DNA from: an uncultured Candidatus Melainabacteria bacterium | GTDB lineage: Bacteria; Cyanobacteriota; Vampirovibrionia; Gastranaerophilales; Gastranaerophilaceae | Direction: 5' to 3' | Length of the DNA: 44,819 bases | Assembly: GCA_934754505.1 (NCBI GenBank) | Contig: CAKVIE010000019.1 | Span: 1-44,819 of the forward strand | In this document: positions 15,381-22,945 of the stretch, piece after piece | How positions within the stretch are numbered: position 1 is the stretch's first letter | Layout: each line of letters starts with the position of its first letter | Made by a program: the position numbers and the translations under genes | The notes under the pieces: generated by a model | The model's input: only the letters and a program-made list of their open reading frames with translations | Told to the model about the DNA's origin: nothing | Database searches by the model: none

Positions 15381-16352
15381 ATGAGCGACAAACCAAGATA
15401 TTCCAGAATTGCAGATATTTTAGAGCTTGCAATTTTTATGCAGACGAAATATGACGGGATTACAATTTCCGATATACAAAATCGTTTTAAAGTTTCACGA
15501 CGAACTGCCGAAAGAATGCGTGACAGCTTGCTTGCAGTGTTTCCTCAAATAGAAGAAATCGACTCTGATGATGCATTAAAACATTGGGGATTTAAAAATT
15601 ATTCTTTAAGTACGCTCATTGATATTACCCCGAATGAAATTGCCAATCTTCAGCAATTAGTCAAAAGAACGACAAATAAAGAGTTTAAAACCGAATTACA
15701 AAAAACGATAGATAAAATTTTGGCGTTAAACAACAAGAAAAATCTGCAATCTCAAGCTCAAATTGAATTGTTTCTTCAAACAGAGGGGTTTGCGGTAAGG
15801 CAAATGCCCCAGTATAAAATTGATTTAAGTGCTTTGCAGACAATTCGGGAAGCAATGCATTTTTCTAAAAAAGTTACGGGCATTTATCACGGTAAAAAAA
15901 GAATTATTGAACCTCTCGGGTTGATTTACAGTGAAAAAATTTATCTTATAGCAAGAGAAGCTGCTAAAGGTGAAGGTGTTTTTAACTATATTCTTCATAA
16001 ATTTACGTCCGTAAAAATAACCGATGAACCTTTTGAAAAAGGAGATTTTAATCTTCAAAAATATACAAATCAGTCGTTTGGTGTTTTTCACGGGAAAATT
16101 TTGAATGTAGTTTTGCATTTTTCAAAAGAGCTTGCAAAAGATGCGAAGGAATATAACTTTCACCCGACACAAAAAATTGAAGAACAAGATAACGGAACGG
16201 TTTTGGTTTCGTTTAAAGCGTGCGGTAATAAAGAGATTATTTGGCATGTCTTTAAATGGGGTAAGGGTTGTAAAATATTAGAACCTGCATCTTTGCAAAA
16301 AGATTATCAAAAAATGCTTGCCGAAAATTTGGAAAATTATACTTCGATGTAA
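15381..16352 (+). CDS. WYL-domain transcriptional regulator (YafY/DeoR-like HTH)
   Basis: 323 aa. The N-terminal winged HTH (about 8-60) has the recognition segment VSRRTAERMRDSL. The middle and C-terminal part matches the WYL domain: YHGKKRIIEPLGLIYSEKIYLIARE resembles the ligand-binding Sm-like fold, followed by FTSVKITDEPFE and a C-terminal extension (WCX). WYL proteins often act as ligand-sensing repressors or activators, sometimes of stress or defence genes. It is divergent from pfp with 136 bp between, and 47 bp upstream of the next gene, which may be part of its regulon (inference). Confidence 0.85.
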   Translation: MSDKPRYSRIADILELAIFMQTKYDGITISDIQNRFKVSRRTAERMRDSLLAVFPQIEEIDSDDALKHWGFKNYSLSTLIDITPNEIANLQQLVKRTTNKEFKTELQKTIDKILALNNKKNLQSQAQIELFLQTEGFAVRQMPQYKIDLSALQTIREAMHFSKKVTGIYHGKKRIIEPLGLIYSEKIYLIAREAAKGEGVFNYILHKFTSVKITDEPFEKGDFNLQKYTNQSFGVFHGKILNVVLHFSKELAKDAKEYNFHPTQKIEEQDNGTVLVSFKACGNKEIIWHVFKWGKGCKILEPASLQKDYQKMLAENLENYTSM

Positions 16353-16399
16353 CCGTATCTGACGTATTCAACCTTTATAATATAGACAAAGGAGGATAC

Positions 16400-16957
16400 A
16401 TGTCTGAAAACACAAAGTACATTGAATTGGTAAAGGACATTGATAAAATTTATTCAATTCATTATTCTTGCAGCGGTTTTTACAACGGGGATTCGCTCGC
16501 TCCTACCATAGTTTCAATATCGGTTACAAAAATAAACAGCGGTGAAACTCGGGATTTTTCAATTTGCGACTGCTTGAATGAGGGGTTATGTCTTATGGAT
16601 GCAGAAAAAAAACTTTTAACTTCTTTTGTCGAATTTTGTAAATCTGTTGAGAATTTGATTTTTATAAATTGGAAAATGGAATCGTTATACTATGGATTTA
16701 AGGCTATTAATGCTCGATGCGAAAATTTCGGAATATACGATTTTGCATTTTATAACTTGAAAACCGTTGATATTTCGGAAGATTTAGTATTTAATCTCGA
16801 AACGGCTCTAAAGCAGTACAATTCTTTTTCACCTGCATTTTTATCGGGAAAAGAAGAACTGAACTGTTTTCAAAAAAGAAGCTACAACCTTGTGAAATAC
16901 TCTACAAACATCAAATCCAAAGGCATTGCAGCTATCTTCAAAAAGAATTATTTATAA
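16400..16957 (+). CDS. Hypothetical protein, possibly an exonuclease-like (RNase H) fold
   Basis: 185 aa with a very good ribosome site (AAGGAGG, 8 bp spacing) and a TATAAT at 16376-16381. It is not recognised as a family. The order beta-rich start, helix LLTSFVEFCK, then LIFINWKMESLYYGF and a C-terminal FLSGKEELNCF segment recalls DEDD 3'-5' exonucleases, in which N/H-W-x-x-x-x follows the ExoI helix. The first acidic DxE pair is not seen, so activity is doubtful. It follows the WYL gene on the same strand and converges on the metallopeptidase-like gene with only 2 bp between stop codons. Confidence 0.6.
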   Translation: MSENTKYIELVKDIDKIYSIHYSCSGFYNGDSLAPTIVSISVTKINSGETRDFSICDCLNEGLCLMDAEKKLLTSFVEFCKSVENLIFINWKMESLYYGFKAINARCENFGIYDFAFYNLKTVDISEDLVFNLETALKQYNSFSPAFLSGKEELNCFQKRSYNLVKYSTNIKSKGIAAIFKKNYL

Positions 16958-16959
16958 AT

Positions 16960-18735
16960 TTAATCCATTATTTGAGCCAAAAGCACAATCGTTTTCGGGA
17001 AATATTGTTGGAGATAGTTCGAGCGGATTGTGAACAAATCTTCCGTATTTCTCGTGTTCAAAAGTGCATTTGTTTCTGCAATTGCTTCTTGAAGTCCGTC
17101 TTTGTATTCGGAATTCTTGATGAAATAACTTATGTGATCACGCTGTGCTAACGGGAATGCCTTGTTAAACGCCGCCTTTTCTTCCTCAAAAACTTTATTG
17201 ACTTCGGGTTTTGAGAAAATTGAATTTACTAAAGTTGCTTTGTCTTTAACATTTACGTTGGCATAATCTTTGGCATGTCCTGCTTCGTGCAAAACCGTGA
17301 ACAAATTATCTCCCGATTTTATCGTTCTCGTCGTTGCCGCATAAGTCGATTGATAAATATTATCAATTCCTGTGAGATTGTCCGTCGTGCGGTTCAAAGC
17401 TATAATTTCTTCTGCGGGCATGCGTTTGAAGGCTGCCAATAACTGTTCTTTGCTGCCGTTGATTTGACTGATATTCAGAGTTTCAACTTCGTCATTTGCA
17501 AGATTTTTTACATCAATTTTATCGTCAGAAAATTTAATTTCATATTTTTTGTCGTTTTCTGTCGAAATGAAAGTGTTTTCATCTTTTACGGTGAATGTAA
17601 TATTTTTGTCAAGCAAAACATTACCGTTTTTGTCGGTTATTTTGTAGGTAGACGACATATTTCCGCTTGGGTCATCTTCGTAAAAATATTGAGTTCTTGT
17701 GCCGTCCAAAGAAGTCATGTCTTTTTGAACGGTTGTTTTGCCTGTGTTCTCGTCAAATTTTCCTGAGCAAACTACTTTTTCGCTTCCGTCAGGATAAATA
17801 TATTTGATATTCGGCGTTCCTGCCAAATCCGAAAGTGTATAGACTTCTTTTCTCAAAGTTTGACCTTGAGCGTTTTTAACAATTTTGGTTTCTTCCGTTA
17901 CAACGGGGGCAGGCAAATTTTTGTTTGTGTAAGCTATAACTTTTGATGTCGTGTGGTTTTGGAAGTCAACAGTGTTTTTTACTTGTTGAAGATAGCCCTC
18001 TTGAGAGCGTTCCATATTAACCGTTTCGACTGCACGTTCTTTTAAATTTTTGTCTAAAAGCAAGATTTTTGAACCGTTACCCTCAAAATCGGCACGAATT
18101 GTGTATGCTTTTTCATCAAAATCGTCTTTTGCAAAAGAAATTCTTCTTGCATCTTCCGAATTTGCCGCAAAATTGTTGATTATATCCGTAATTTTTTTTA
18201 CGTCAGTAATATTGGGGTTTTTAGCGATATCGTAAATGTTGTCACTGTCAAGCGGCGTTGTCGCAAGCAGCGGAACTTTCGCAAGTTCTTTGCCTTCAAG
18301 GTCATTCGCTAATTTCTTTATTTGAAGCGGTGAAAATTTAATATCACCGTTTTCTTTTTTTAATAAAGATAAATCTTTTACCGCATTTAAAGTTTCTAAA
18401 TCTTTAGTTGCAAACTCAAGAACAAGCGAACTAATCATTTTAGGTTGATTGGCAAGAGTTTTTACAGCATCCCATTTTTCAGGATTTTCAACTAAAATGG
18501 ATTTTAATTCTTCTGCTTTTTCGTCGGTAAATTTCGTTTTTCCGTTGAAAGATTTGACTTCTTTCAGTTCTTCGATGGCTTTGTCTGCGTTAAATGCAGG
18601 CTTGTTTTCATCTTTAGCTGTATTCGTTTTGGTAAAAACATCGTTTGGTGTTGATGTTTTTCTGTACAAATCTCTCTGTTGTACTTGCTTTAACGGTGTT
18701 AATGCCCTTGTCGGTAATAAATTTGATATGTTCAT
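16960..18735 (-). CDS. Large protein with C-terminal HExxH metallopeptidase-like domain
   Basis: 591 aa. No signal peptide or membrane segment. Residues 1-230 look helical and charged. The centre (about 230-400) contains repeated strand-turn units such as YPDGSEKVV, SLDGTRTQYFYEDD and ITDKNGNVLLDK. The C-terminal 110 residues carry HEAGH (483-487) followed by AKDYA and, about 65 residues later, QEAIAETNAL (Glu550 and Glu554), a gluzincin arrangement. The spacing and the HExGHxxD...ExxAE form resemble the anthrax lethal-factor-type (ATLF) peptidase domain. The fold assignment is inference. AAGAAG precedes the ATG. No immunity-like gene is obvious nearby. It could be a cell-processing protease or an effector. 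Confidence 0.7.
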   Translation of the reverse strand: MNISNLLPTRALTPLKQVQQRDLYRKTSTPNDVFTKTNTAKDENKPAFNADKAIEELKEVKSFNGKTKFTDEKAEELKSILVENPEKWDAVKTLANQPKMISSLVLEFATKDLETLNAVKDLSLLKKENGDIKFSPLQIKKLANDLEGKELAKVPLLATTPLDSDNIYDIAKNPNITDVKKITDIINNFAANSEDARRISFAKDDFDEKAYTIRADFEGNGSKILLLDKNLKERAVETVNMERSQEGYLQQVKNTVDFQNHTTSKVIAYTNKNLPAPVVTEETKIVKNAQGQTLRKEVYTLSDLAGTPNIKYIYPDGSEKVVCSGKFDENTGKTTVQKDMTSLDGTRTQYFYEDDPSGNMSSTYKITDKNGNVLLDKNITFTVKDENTFISTENDKKYEIKFSDDKIDVKNLANDEVETLNISQINGSKEQLLAAFKRMPAEEIIALNRTTDNLTGIDNIYQSTYAATTRTIKSGDNLFTVLHEAGHAKDYANVNVKDKATLVNSIFSKPEVNKVFEEEKAAFNKAFPLAQRDHISYFIKNSEYKDGLQEAIAETNALLNTRNTEDLFTIRSNYLQQYFPKTIVLLAQIMD

Positions 18736-18909
18736 GCTTCTTGAGTGTGTTATCTACACTATTATTGTCGGTACGTTTTTTCAAAACTTTAATGTAAATA
18801 ATAAATTTGCATCAAAATTTTTTATAGTGAATAGAGTGATTGATTTTTATGATTTTGACAATATGGTTACAAGGTGATAAAATCATACATCATTGAATCA
18901 GGAGTACAA

Positions 18910-19923
18910 ATGAGTAAATTCTATAATTGTTATTTTTTAAATTCCGGTTTGCATTTTACACCAGAAGAGATGCGTTTTTGTTGTGCAACTGTTTTTGGTC
19001 CGTATGTAAAAATTGATAAATTTGATTACGATAAGGTTTTGTCTGCTCTTTTTGAAAAAAGAAGTCAACTTATTACGGATATGAATAATCATATTATTCC
19101 TAAAGAATGTGAAACTTGTATTTATCTGAAAGAACATGATACAGAAGACGAAAAAATTCCTCAAGAAATTTTAGCACAGCAAAAAGAAATACCGAAGATT
19201 TCTTCAATAATAATTAATCATTATAAACAGTGTGATTGTTACTGTATTTATTGTTCTCAATTTATTTATCAAAAGAAAATGATAACAACTCCGATAAAAA
19301 GTGAGTTCTATGATTTGTTGCCGATTATAGAGCGATTGTACAAACAAGATATGATTGATAAAGAAAATCTTAAAGTTGAATTTCAAGGCGGAAGCATCGG
19401 GGTTCTTGAAGAGTTCCCTGATTTAGTCAAAATATTTCTTGATAATAATGTTAAGAGTATTTCGTTCTTTACAAACGGCATTAAATATTCACCTGAGATT
19501 GTTGAAGCAGCTAAAAAAGCAGAATGTATGATAATTTGTTCTGTTGATGCCGGTTCTCCTGATGTTTTCAAAAAATTGAAATCTGTTGATAAATATGAAC
19601 AAGTTATAAATAATTTAAAACGATACAAGAAAGAAGCTCCAAACAGTGTTATTAATGCGAAATACATTTTGATAAATGATGTTAATGATTCAATCGAAGA
19701 AGTCGAAAAATATTTGGTTGCTGTCGCTGATGCAAAAGTTGACATGGTTCAATTAGACATGGATTTCAAAAAGGTTATGTGTTACAAAGGGGTTCATTAT
19801 GATGTCCCTGAAAAACATAAGGAAATTTATGCTTATTTTGAAAAAAGAACGAAAGAACTTGGTATTACTCCTTTTATATGGGAATACATTCAATCGGTTC
19901 TTGATAGAGGGTATTTTGAATAG
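18910..19923 (+). CDS. Radical SAM protein with N-terminal SPASM-like cysteines (paralogue 1)
   Basis: 337 aa from ATG 18910, chosen because AGGAG ends 6 bp upstream. The first 70 residues hold Cys7, Cys24-Cys25, Cys67 and Cys70, the spacing expected of a SPASM domain but placed before the core. The radical SAM core follows with CDCYCIYC (Cys108, Cys112, Cys115, with an extra Cys110). The GGEP-type motif is changed to GGSIG. It is a paralogue of the gene at 36888, with identical N-terminal cysteine spacing. The substrate is unknown. It is divergent from the metallopeptidase-like gene and stands alone before the repeat cluster. Confidence 0.85.
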   Translation: MSKFYNCYFLNSGLHFTPEEMRFCCATVFGPYVKIDKFDYDKVLSALFEKRSQLITDMNNHIIPKECETCIYLKEHDTEDEKIPQEILAQQKEIPKISSIIINHYKQCDCYCIYCSQFIYQKKMITTPIKSEFYDLLPIIERLYKQDMIDKENLKVEFQGGSIGVLEEFPDLVKIFLDNNVKSISFFTNGIKYSPEIVEAAKKAECMIICSVDAGSPDVFKKLKSVDKYEQVINNLKRYKKEAPNSVINAKYILINDVNDSIEEVEKYLVAVADAKVDMVQLDMDFKKVMCYKGVHYDVPEKHKEIYAYFEKRTKELGITPFIWEYIQSVLDRGYFE

Positions 19924-20336
19924 TTGTTTTAGCAAATTGTAACTCTTTTTGTTAAAACAATTATCCTTTAATCAGAATTTGAGATATAGTTTTTTTTTGT
20001 TTATCTAATTAAACAAATATCTTTTTCTTTTCTTTTGGATTGCCACGAAAATCAGAGATTTTCTCGCAATGACATCAAAAAGAAGTCGTCATCACGAGGA
20101 GCGGAGCGACCAGTGAGCAGAGTGCGAAACGGTCAAAGCGGTGAGCCTTGCCGTGCAGACACGTTTATTGCGAACTGGTCAAGACACGTAGGGTGGAGTC
20201 GAGCGGAGCGAGCGAATCCGAAGTAGCAAAAAACATAGCGAATGGTTGCGAAATGAGCGACTGTTTTTTGTGAAGCAAATCCAAGACGGCGGAGCGACGT
20301 GGTGATCCAGTAATTTTGTAGATATTTATAGATATT
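19924..20336. repeat. Repeat cluster, part 1: R2, R3 split by a 188-bp insert carrying R1
   Basis: After about 110 bp of AT-rich spacer, R2 lies at 20037-20073 and R3 begins at 20090. R3 is interrupted: GCGGAGCGAC at 20101-20110 recurs at 20289-20298, then GTGGTGATCCAGT completes R3. Between them lie 178 bp, including R1 copy 2 (20211-20290). This looks like an insertion with a 10-bp target duplication, although repeat-driven rearrangement would look similar. No gene is seen. Confidence 0.75.
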
Positions 20337-20500
20337 TACTTTTCTTTGTACCCATTCTTTTTCTTTTCTTTCCGAGAGCAAAGAAAAAGAACGTGTACCC
20401 CAAGAAAAAGAAAAGAATACGGCTCCTGCGGAGTGCTTCAACTCACTTTGTTCGTTCTTCTGGATTGCAACAAAAATCTAACGATTTTTTCGCAATGACG
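20336..20500. repeat. Repeat R4, copy 1, and R2
   Basis: R4 runs from GTACCCATTC through purine/pyrimidine arms (TTCTTTTTCTTTTC... ...GAAAAAGAAAAG) to GTGTACCCC, GGCTCCTGCGGAGTGC and TCACTTTGTTCG. This copy lacks the internal GCAAAAACAT hairpin of the other two. A degenerate R2 follows at 20462-20500. Reading frames across it are repeat translations. Confidence 0.75.
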
Positions 20501-20527
20501 TGTTTATTTAACGTAACCATTTCTGTT

Positions 20528-20685
20528 GTCATTCCGAATTTATTTCGGAATCTATAATTGAGATGCTGAAACGAGTTCAGCATGACAAAATATCATTTTC
20601 TCGCAATGACATCGGAAAGGTATTTGTCATTCCGAATTTATTTCGGAATCTGTTTCTGAGACCCCGAAACAAGTTCAGGGTGACG
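20528..20685. repeat. Repeat R5, two copies in direct orientation
   Basis: GTCATTCCGAATTTATTTCGGAATCT opens both copies (20528-20586 and 20626-20685). Each ends in a second hairpin, ATGCTGAA...TTCAGCAT in one and CCCCGAAAC...TTCAGGG in the other. Each copy is a double hairpin of about 60 bp. Similar units are widespread as intergenic repeats in unrelated bacteria. Confidence 0.8.
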
Positions 20686-20700
20686 TAATGTTGTTCTTCT

Positions 20701-20983
20701 GGATTGCCACGAAAATCAAAGATTTTCTCGCAATGACATCGGAAAAGGAAGTCGTCATCACGAGGAGCGGAGCGACGTGGTGATCCAGTGGTTTTACTGA
20801 TATTTATAGATATTTGCCTTTTTTTGTACCCATTATTCTTTCTTTTCTTACCGAGAGACTCTGCCGCAGCAAAAACATCCAGTGAATGTTTTTGCAAGAG
20901 GGAAAGAATAACGTGTACCCCAACAAGAAAGAAAAGAATGCGGCTCCTGCGGAGTGCTTCAACTCACTTCGTTCGTATTTTCG
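20701..20983. repeat. R2, R3 and R4 in series (R4 copy 2)
   Basis: R2 is at 20701-20737, R3 at 20754-20789 and R4 at about 20813-20983. This R4 contains a perfect 10-bp hairpin, GCAAAAACAT / ATGTTTTTGC (20869-20878 and 20886-20895). The same order R2-R3-R4 occurs at 44531-44800, but there R4 is reversed. Confidence 0.8.
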
Positions 20984-21128
20984 GATTGCTACGGGCAAGA
21001 AGTTGCCTTTCAGTTTAGCTAATCTGTTTTATTCATAAGTTTTGGGCTTTAATTTTGAAGTATTCTGAATGGATTGCCACGAGGCAACAAGTTTTTCTGT
21101 TGGGTTTAAACCCAACCTACGGACTCCT
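20984..21128. repeat. GGATTGCYACGGGCAA units and GTTTAAAC palindrome entering a gene
   Basis: A GGATTGCTACGGGCAAGAAGTTGCC unit with TTTCAGTTTAGCTAATCTG is followed by GGATTGCCACGAGGCAACAAG and the perfect palindrome at 21099-21116 with CCTACGGACTC. The last about 100 bp are read on the minus strand as the C-terminus of the TPR protein. Confidence 0.8.
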
Positions 21129-22366
21129 TCATTTTTAATTTTATCAATACTTATTTGCATTTTATTTACCATATCAATATTGTTTGTTTTTTCATATAAA
21201 ATTTTAGCTATTTGATAAGCTATCAATCTATCAGGATTATTTTCTATTGCTTTATTTATAATATGAATTGATTCATTATAAAGTTTTTTTGTTTCTAAAA
21301 AATTGACTTTATATATGTAAAAATCATAAATATTACTATTGTTCTTATCTATCTGTTTGTCAATTATATCTTCAAAATTTTTTGTATAATCAGAATTATC
21401 TAATGCAAACGGTAAAACTTTTTGATATGTTTTCATATTATCTGGATCTATATTAATTGCTTTTTGATAAAATTTTGATGCATTATCTTTTTTGTTATTT
21501 TCATTATAAAAATCACCTATTTCAATACATTGTTCTATATTATTCTTTAATAATTCATCAACTTTCAAAAAATATTTTTCTGCAAATTTAAAATTATTTT
21601 CTTCGTTATATATTCTCGCCAAATAAACATAATTTAGATAATCTGTACTATTAGCCAAACTTAATTGGTTAAATAAGTTTTTCGCAGCTTTATTTTTATC
21701 AAGTAAATATAACATTTTAGCACGGTTAAACCTATATTCATACTCATTGGGATTATTTTTTAATAAGTAATTATTGTATAGTAGAGCTTTTGAATATTGT
21801 TTATTTGCTTCATAAATTTTATATATATCTTTAATAAATTCAAAATCATTTGACGAAGTTTTAAAGCCCTTTATCATATATTTTACAGATTGTTTTATTT
21901 TGTAATTTCTAAAATACGAAATACCAGCTTGAGCAAAAACTTCTGATTTTTTATCATAAGAATCAGGCATTACTTTAATAGCTTTTTCTAAATACTCAAT
22001 AGCTTTATCATAATTTTTAATATCTTTATAGCAATATCCGAGATACAATAAACTTAAAAAATCGTTTTCTTCAATTTCTAAAAATAAAAGAAAATATTTT
22101 TCGGCATTTTTATAATCTTTTTTCAAATAATAAATAATACCTTTATTAAAATAAGGTGCTTTATATGTTTTATCAAGTTGAATGGCTTTATCAAAATATT
22201 CAAAAGATTTTTCGTATTCTTCTAATGTTTTATAGTAAAGTCCAATAATATTCAGTTCTTTGGCGGTTTTGTTTTGAGTGTTTTCAGAATTTACAAAATT
22301 ATCAATGTATTTTTTTGCATAATCAAAATTCTTTATTTTATTGATATCATACATACTTTTTTTCAT
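21029..22366 (-). CDS. Tetratricopeptide repeat protein with repeat-derived C-terminus
   Basis: 445 aa. Apart from the tail it is a solenoid of TPR helices from about residue 35 to 410; canonical units include EYFDKAIQLDKTYKAPYFNKG and AIEYLEKAIKVMP. No signal peptide or catalytic domain, so it is a cytoplasmic scaffold or partner protein. AAGGA precedes the ATG. The last 32 residues (from GVRRLGLNPTEKL) are translated from the dispersed repeat at 21029-21127, the same sequence that stands as non-coding DNA at 1716-1746 and 338-367. The original stop was therefore probably lost or moved when the repeat inserted. It is more AT-rich than its neighbours, hinting at different ancestry. Confidence 0.85.
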   Translation of the reverse strand: MKKSMYDINKIKNFDYAKKYIDNFVNSENTQNKTAKELNIIGLYYKTLEEYEKSFEYFDKAIQLDKTYKAPYFNKGIIYYLKKDYKNAEKYFLLFLEIEENDFLSLLYLGYCYKDIKNYDKAIEYLEKAIKVMPDSYDKKSEVFAQAGISYFRNYKIKQSVKYMIKGFKTSSNDFEFIKDIYKIYEANKQYSKALLYNNYLLKNNPNEYEYRFNRAKMLYLLDKNKAAKNLFNQLSLANSTDYLNYVYLARIYNEENNFKFAEKYFLKVDELLKNNIEQCIEIGDFYNENNKKDNASKFYQKAINIDPDNMKTYQKVLPFALDNSDYTKNFEDIIDKQIDKNNSNIYDFYIYKVNFLETKKLYNESIHIINKAIENNPDRLIAYQIAKILYEKTNNIDMVNKMQISIDKIKNEGVRRLGLNPTEKLVASWQSIQNTSKLKPKTYE

Positions 22367-22427
22367 CAGTTAATCCTTGAGTTTTAAACCGAAGATTGGG
22401 TTAATGAAATGTTCTTATTACAAGAAA

Positions 22428-22772
22428 TTAAAATCTTTTCATTGCTTGTTTGCGTTTCATAATATCAATAATTTTTTTACGCAAATTATATGCTAATTCC
22501 TTCTGATATCTCCGAATGTCTTCGATTGCGGCATGCATTGACCGTGTCGGGTCCGGATTGTTTATATTAACGTGGTTTAAACTGTCTTCCGCTATCCGAA
22601 TATCGGCTTCGGCAAGCGTTATCACGTCAAGAACTTCATTAACCTCCATCTCCGTAAAACCCCGCCGACTTAAATTCAATGCCAGCTGCTGCTTTAAATT
22701 CTCTCGGCTTGCAGTCGTTCCGAATGCCGTATTATCATCTGATGTGTTGAAAAAATTTCCGAAAAATCCCAA
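22428..22772 (-). CDS. Small helical protein of unknown function
   Basis: 114 aa, starting at TTG with GAGGAG 7 bp upstream. It is not recognised. A short Gly/Phe-rich start (MGFFGNFFN) is followed by predicted helices: a charged RRGFTEMEVNEVLDVITLAE helix, then IRRYQKELAYNLRKKIIDIMKRKQ. The basic C-terminus could bind nucleic acid or membrane. It lies upstream of the TPR gene on the same strand (61 bp) and is divergent from gap. A stand-alone regulator or adaptor is possible; there is no evidence for either. Confidence 0.6.
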   Translation of the reverse strand: MGFFGNFFNTSDDNTAFGTTASRENLKQQLALNLSRRGFTEMEVNEVLDVITLAEADIRIAEDSLNHVNINNPDPTRSMHAAIEDIRRYQKELAYNLRKKIIDIMKRKQAMKRF

Positions 22773-22874
22773 AATTTACTCCTCTTTTCTCGATTATATA
22801 TGATTTTTGCCCAAAAAACCATGATTTTTATTGTAATTTTGTAACAATTTTACTCAAAAAAGTATTACTACCAC

Positions 22875-22903
22875 TTGATTAATATGTTTCTTTAGTGTAT
22901 AAC
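22875..22903 (+). promoter_or_regulatory. Promoter of gap
   Basis: TTGATT (22875-22880), exactly 17 bp, then TATAAC (22898-22903). It is a good sigma70-type match. The leader is about 36 nt to the ATG at 22946. Confidence 0.7.
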
Positions 22904-22945
22904 TTACACGAAAACACCAAGGTAAGTTTAATAGGAGATTTAAAC

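Noticed and set aside
19924..19965. TTGTTTTA ... TAAAACAA inverted repeat after the radical SAM gene
   Set aside because: The 8-bp AT-only arms are about 20 nt apart without a T run; too weak to call.
20528..20685. Possible CRISPR array because of repeated palindromes
   Set aside because: Only two imperfect copies, with unequal spacers and no cas genes. The units are palindromic intergenic repeats, not a regular array.
20133..21018. Several frames of 60-106 codons on both strands in the repeat cluster
   Set aside because: They translate repeats R1 to R6, overlap each other in several frames, lack ribosome sites and resemble each other only because the repeats do.
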